From assembly GCA_030831445.1 (NCBI GenBank), contig JAURLB010000032.1:1-9033 (forward strand): a stretch of DNA of 9,033 nucleotides, read 5' to 3'. Every line of letters begins with the position of its first letter. Position 1 is the stretch's first letter. This stretch comes from Candidatus Nanopelagicales bacterium. Lineage in GTDB: Bacteria > Actinomycetota > Actinomycetes > S36-B12 > UBA5976. This document shows, piece by piece, positions 6,978 through 9,033 of this stretch. Made by a program: the position numbers and the translations under genes. The notes beneath the pieces are model-generated. The model ran no database searches. It saw only the letters and a list, made by a program, of their open reading frames with translations, and had not been told where the DNA came from.

Positions 6978-7472
6978 GTGGAAAAAAGCTTATTTGATGT
7001 TTTTTTTCAATCCACTTACGAACGTATTTTCAAGTACGTGACCCGCAGAATCTCTTGGGATGCAGAAGACGTGGTGAATGATATTTATGTCATTGCCTGG
7101 AAGCGTAAAACCAGTATGCCCACTACTCCTGAGGAGCAAATGCTGTGGCTGTATGCAATAGGACGCCGAGTAATTGCCAACAAGATTCGATGGAAGAGCC
7201 GACTCAACAGTTTTAATCGGCTAAATAAGCCATTGCTTCGCACATCCGGCGAAAGCACTGAAGATAGCAACTCTTTAATCATGGAAATTTTAGTTGACCT
7301 ACCGGCTAATCTTCGCGAACCTTTGCTGCTGGTTGAGTGGGAGGGCCTTTCAGTCAGGGACGCTGCAACTTTGCTGAAGATAACTGAATCTGCAATGACT
7401 AAGAGGTTGCACACTGCGAGACAGTTGCTTGCACGCAAGTATTCAGATCTCTCACATTCCGAACTTGCCTAG
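6978..7472 (+). CDS. ECF-family RNA polymerase sigma factor
   Basis: This 164-aa protein has the two-domain sigma-70 ECF layout. Region 2 spans about residues 5-70, with DAEDVVNDIYVIAWKR and then MLWLYAIGRRVIANKIR, the helices that bind core polymerase and melt the -10. A short variable linker (about 75-105) joins region 4 (about 108-155), whose LPANLREPLLLVEWEGLSV and helix-turn-helix AATLLKITESAMTKRL contact the -35. Start GTG 6978 is the first possible start, since TGA precedes it in frame. GAGGA directly abuts the GTG, too close for a Shine-Dalgarno, and CATAAT 6 bases upstream suggests a leaderless message. No ZAS-type anti-sigma gene is adjacent; the next gene, on the same strand, encodes a single-pass membrane protein that may take that role. 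The promoters it recognises are not evident. Confidence 0.93.
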   Translation: MEKSLFDVFFQSTYERIFKYVTRRISWDAEDVVNDIYVIAWKRKTSMPTTPEEQMLWLYAIGRRVIANKIRWKSRLNSFNRLNKPLLRTSGESTEDSNSLIMEILVDLPANLREPLLLVEWEGLSVRDAATLLKITESAMTKRLHTARQLLARKYSDLSHSELA

Positions 7473-7493
7473 GACATTGAGAAACGGCCACCA

Positions 7494-7543
7494 GAACAGC
7501 CGGCTCGACCCCGCTGTTCACACCCATTTGCATGTGGGTTTTT
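7494..7543 (+). terminator. Tandem hairpins, second with a T-tract: possible intrinsic terminator or attenuator
   Basis: GAACAGC (7494-7500) pairs perfectly with GCTGTTC (7513-7519) around a 12-base loop. It is followed at once by ACCCA (7522-7526) pairing with TGGGT (7535-7539) and then TTTTT (7539-7543). The second stem is short, so termination may be partial. The position, 21 bp after the sigma stop, suits termination or reduced read-through into the surface protein gene. Confidence 0.45.
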
Positions 7544-7666
7544 GTTGTGGGACCTGAACCTGGTCTGAGGGGTATCTCCCGAAAGTAGAGTGCCATCAAT
7601 TTTTTTCGGGGGAAGACACGCAGGCCCACCGGACATCTCTCAAGTTGAATGTAGTCAAACCTTTTG

Positions 7667-7670
7667 GGAG
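7667..7670 (+). promoter_or_regulatory. Shine-Dalgarno deciding the start of the surface protein
   Basis: GGAG (within GGGAG) lies 6 bases, all A, before GTG 7677. This favours GTG 7677 over the in-frame GTG at 7590, which has no comparable site. Confidence 0.65.
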
Positions 7671-7676
7671 AAAAAA

Positions 7677-9033
7677 GTGGAAGAGAATTTTGAAATTGAA
7701 ATGCAGAAACTGAGAGACGCCGACCCGTCCGCTACTTTGCAGTTTTCTCCCTCGATGTCTCAAAATTTTGTGGCGCCTGCAAGGGTGTCGTCTCGCCGAT
7801 TGATTATTGGCTTACTTGCAATCGCGGTGTTCGCCGTGCCTGGATATTTCAGTATCTTTCAAAACTCGGGCGGGGGAGACAATTCATCTGAGAGTGCCCC
7901 GGATCGTCTGATCGAGTTACCCAGACGTGCGACTGCCTTGTCAACGACGACGACCTCAACTACAACGATTCCACCATTTGAATTTTCTGAAAATGAAAAT
8001 ATTTTTGTGATGACAGGTACCGAAGGTGACGTGATGCAAGAAGTTGCACCAGAAGGCAAGGTGTACACCGAAGTCTTGTTTGCCAGCTACGGAAATCCCA
8101 CGGTTACTGATGGCAAGTTGGAACAAGGTTCATGTCATGCAGAAAACTCAATGCAAATAGTCGCTGAGGCATTCGTCGGAAAAACCAATGGTGTATTGAC
8201 TTTTGACGAAGCTACTTTCGGAGACCCGTGTGTTGGCACACGGAAGACTTTCGCAGTAGTTCTTGAATACGGAGACGACCCCAGTCCGACAACCACAACG
8301 ACTGTTCCCGAAACGACAACGACGACCGCTGTTCCTGAAACGACAACAACGCTTGCTCCGGTAACGACAACAACGTTGCCGGAAAATGTTGCAATTACCT
8401 TAACTGGTTCGCGTTTCTATGGTGAGTCGGACTCTGCAATTGTCTGGGAATTAGCGTGCGAAGGATCAGCCGCACTTTGCGATTGGGCCAAGGTCCGTTG
8501 TGAAGGCAACACGCTGAATATCTCTGTATCTGGAACCGAAGTAAGCGACACTGCGTATACCGGATCTATTTCCCTTGGTGACGGCGGTGTTCCTAAGCCA
8601 GCAAATGTGAATTTTTCTGGAATCGCATCTTTGACCGTCATGCCTCGTCCTGTGATTGTGACTCCAGATAGTGGTCTGTCAAAGACGTATGATGCTGCTG
8701 ATCCGACCTTGACGTACACCACTCTTGGCCTCATATCTGGTGACTCGTTGTCTGGTTCGTTGACTCGTGTAGTTGGTGAAAATGTTGGTACCTATGCAAT
8801 TTCGCAAGGATCTGTGACCACTGAAGAGAACCCGAACTACTCGATCACGTTGAGTGGCACGCCGGTTGATTTCACGATTGACGAGTTGGCTGTGGTTGTG
8901 ACTCCGGATTCGGCCCAGTCGAAGACGTATGGTGCTGCTGATCCGACGTTCACATATTCGGTGAGCCCAGAGCTTGTTGATGGCGACGTATTGACGGGTG
9001 CTTTGGGTCGTGAAGATGGCGATGACGTCGGAA
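7677..9033 (+). CDS. Membrane-anchored surface protein with SUEL-type lectin and MBG-like Ig repeats (partial, 3' end beyond window)
   Basis: At least 452 codons are open to the right edge. The first 41 residues are polar and predicted cytoplasmic (QKLRDADPSAT). One TM segment follows (about 42-61, preceded by SSRR), then a Thr-rich linker (89-98). Residues about 108-198 match a SUEL/Gal_Lectin domain: VLFASYGNP, GSCHAENS (C153) and FGDPCVGTRK (C185). A second Thr-rich linker (205-234) leads to a beta-rich segment (about 237-322, with C261, C268 and C275). Then come tandem 80-residue repeats with KTY(D/G)AADPT, typical of MBG/YDG-type bacterial Ig domains. The predicted topology is N-in with a large extracellular part. 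It follows the ECF sigma gene and may be its surface sensor or anti-sigma partner, though no ZAS zinc motif is seen. An adhesin is the alternative. The domain calls are fairly strong; the sensor role is inference. Confidence 0.85.
   Translation, partial: MEENFEIEMQKLRDADPSATLQFSPSMSQNFVAPARVSSRRLIIGLLAIAVFAVPGYFSIFQNSGGGDNSSESAPDRLIELPRRATALSTTTTSTTTIPPFEFSENENIFVMTGTEGDVMQEVAPEGKVYTEVLFASYGNPTVTDGKLEQGSCHAENSMQIVAEAFVGKTNGVLTFDEATFGDPCVGTRKTFAVVLEYGDDPSPTTTTTVPETTTTTAVPETTTTLAPVTTTTLPENVAITLTGSRFYGESDSAIVWELACEGSAALCDWAKVRCEGNTLNISVSGTEVSDTAYTGSISLGDGGVPKPANVNFSGIASLTVMPRPVIVTPDSGLSKTYDAADPTLTYTTLGLISGDSLSGSLTRVVGENVGTYAISQGSVTTEENPNYSITLSGTPVDFTIDELAVVVTPDSAQSKTYGAADPTFTYSVSPELVDGDVLTGALGREDGDDVG
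8301..8378 (+). repeat. Imperfect 27-bp tandem repeats encoding the Thr-rich linker
   Basis: Two 27-base units (8301-8327 and 8328-8354) encode (T/A)VPETTTTT-type nonapeptides, and a shortened 24-base unit (8355-8378) encodes APVTTTTL. Such linkers are usual in exported actinobacterial proteins, joining surface domains and probably O-glycosylated. The copy number may vary between strains. Confidence 0.7.
8646..9033 (+). repeat. Tandem 240-bp repeats encoding MBG-like Ig domains (second unit cut by edge)
   Basis: Unit 1 (8646-8885) and unit 2 (8886 onward) are in register at exactly 240 bases. Both encode VTPDS..SKTY(D/G)AADPT, then a SGDSLSGSL or DGDVLTGAL turn. Nucleotide identity is high around GTGACTCC and AAGACGTATG. 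More units probably follow beyond the window. Confidence 0.75.

Larger units (their letters stand above)
7473..7676 (+). other. 204-bp spacer between the sigma factor and surface protein genes
   Basis: The spacer carries two adjacent hairpins (7494-7543, listed separately), then GAGGGGTATCTCCC (7567-7580), a run of seven T (7600-7606) and the Shine-Dalgarno of the next gene. The frame of the next gene is open back to a GTG at 7590, which would add 29 residues without a recognisable signal. No convincing promoter was identified. Whether the two genes share a transcript is not clear from sequence. Confidence 0.4.

Noticed and set aside
7480..7545. tRNA-like or small RNA gene on the minus strand
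   Set aside because: GGGGTCGAGCC only loosely recalls a T-loop and no cloverleaf or anticodon arm can be drawn.
7575..7640. c-di-GMP (GEMM)-like string CGCAGGCCCACCGG before the surface protein gene
   Set aside because: The upstream GCAAACC element, the GNRA-capped hairpin and the GGTAGCC receptor arm are not present, so the resemblance is limited to one short block.
7590..7676. Upstream GTG at 7590 for the surface protein
   Set aside because: It is in frame but has no ribosome binding site; GTG 7677 has GGGAG at the right distance and begins a normal polar N-terminus before the TM helix.

Overview
The window most resembles an actinobacterium, probably Acidimicrobiia-like. The clues are threonine-rich TTTT/VPETTTTT linkers in an exported protein, first genes of transcription units that mostly lack Shine-Dalgarno sites, an ECF sigma factor next to a single-pass surface protein, and moderate GC. 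This assignment is inference from composition and gene style; no rRNA or other taxonomic marker is present.

Left part (1-3950): a divergent two-component signalling cluster. On the minus strand, a PAS protein with a receiver domain and a histidine-kinase-like dimerisation segment (1263-220) overlaps by one base the start of a response regulator that runs off the left edge (220-1). On the plus strand, a stand-alone receiver (1387-1857), a two-TM NarL-type histidine kinase (1854-2720) and a 407-aa histidine-kinase-like protein (2727-3950) form a tight operon. Only the 288-aa kinase looks catalytically complete. The 407-aa protein keeps the phosphoacceptor His but has a ruined ATP site. The PAS protein has a kinase-type H-box with Ser in place of His and no ATPase domain. 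Together they look like a multi-step phosphorelay or partner-switching circuit whose output is probably the truncated regulator at the left edge.

Middle part (3967-6845): two exported proteins on the minus strand. A proteinase K-like subtilase with two C-terminal FN3 domains is followed, after a 164-bp spacer, by a 313-aa secreted protein with papain-like Cys/His/Asp signatures. The spacer may hold a structured leader.

Right part (6978-9033): an ECF sigma factor, divergent from the subtilase, is followed by a large membrane-anchored surface protein running off the right edge. It has a short cytoplasmic N-terminus, one TM segment, a Thr-rich linker, a degenerate SUEL-type (galactose/rhamnose-binding) lectin domain, a second Thr-rich linker and tandem MBG-type Ig-like repeats. 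The arrangement suggests a surface carbohydrate or adhesion sensor coupled to the sigma factor, by analogy with RsgI-type systems; this is untested.

No insertion sequence, CRISPR array, tRNA or rRNA was recognised. No gene-free stretch exceeds about 205 bp.
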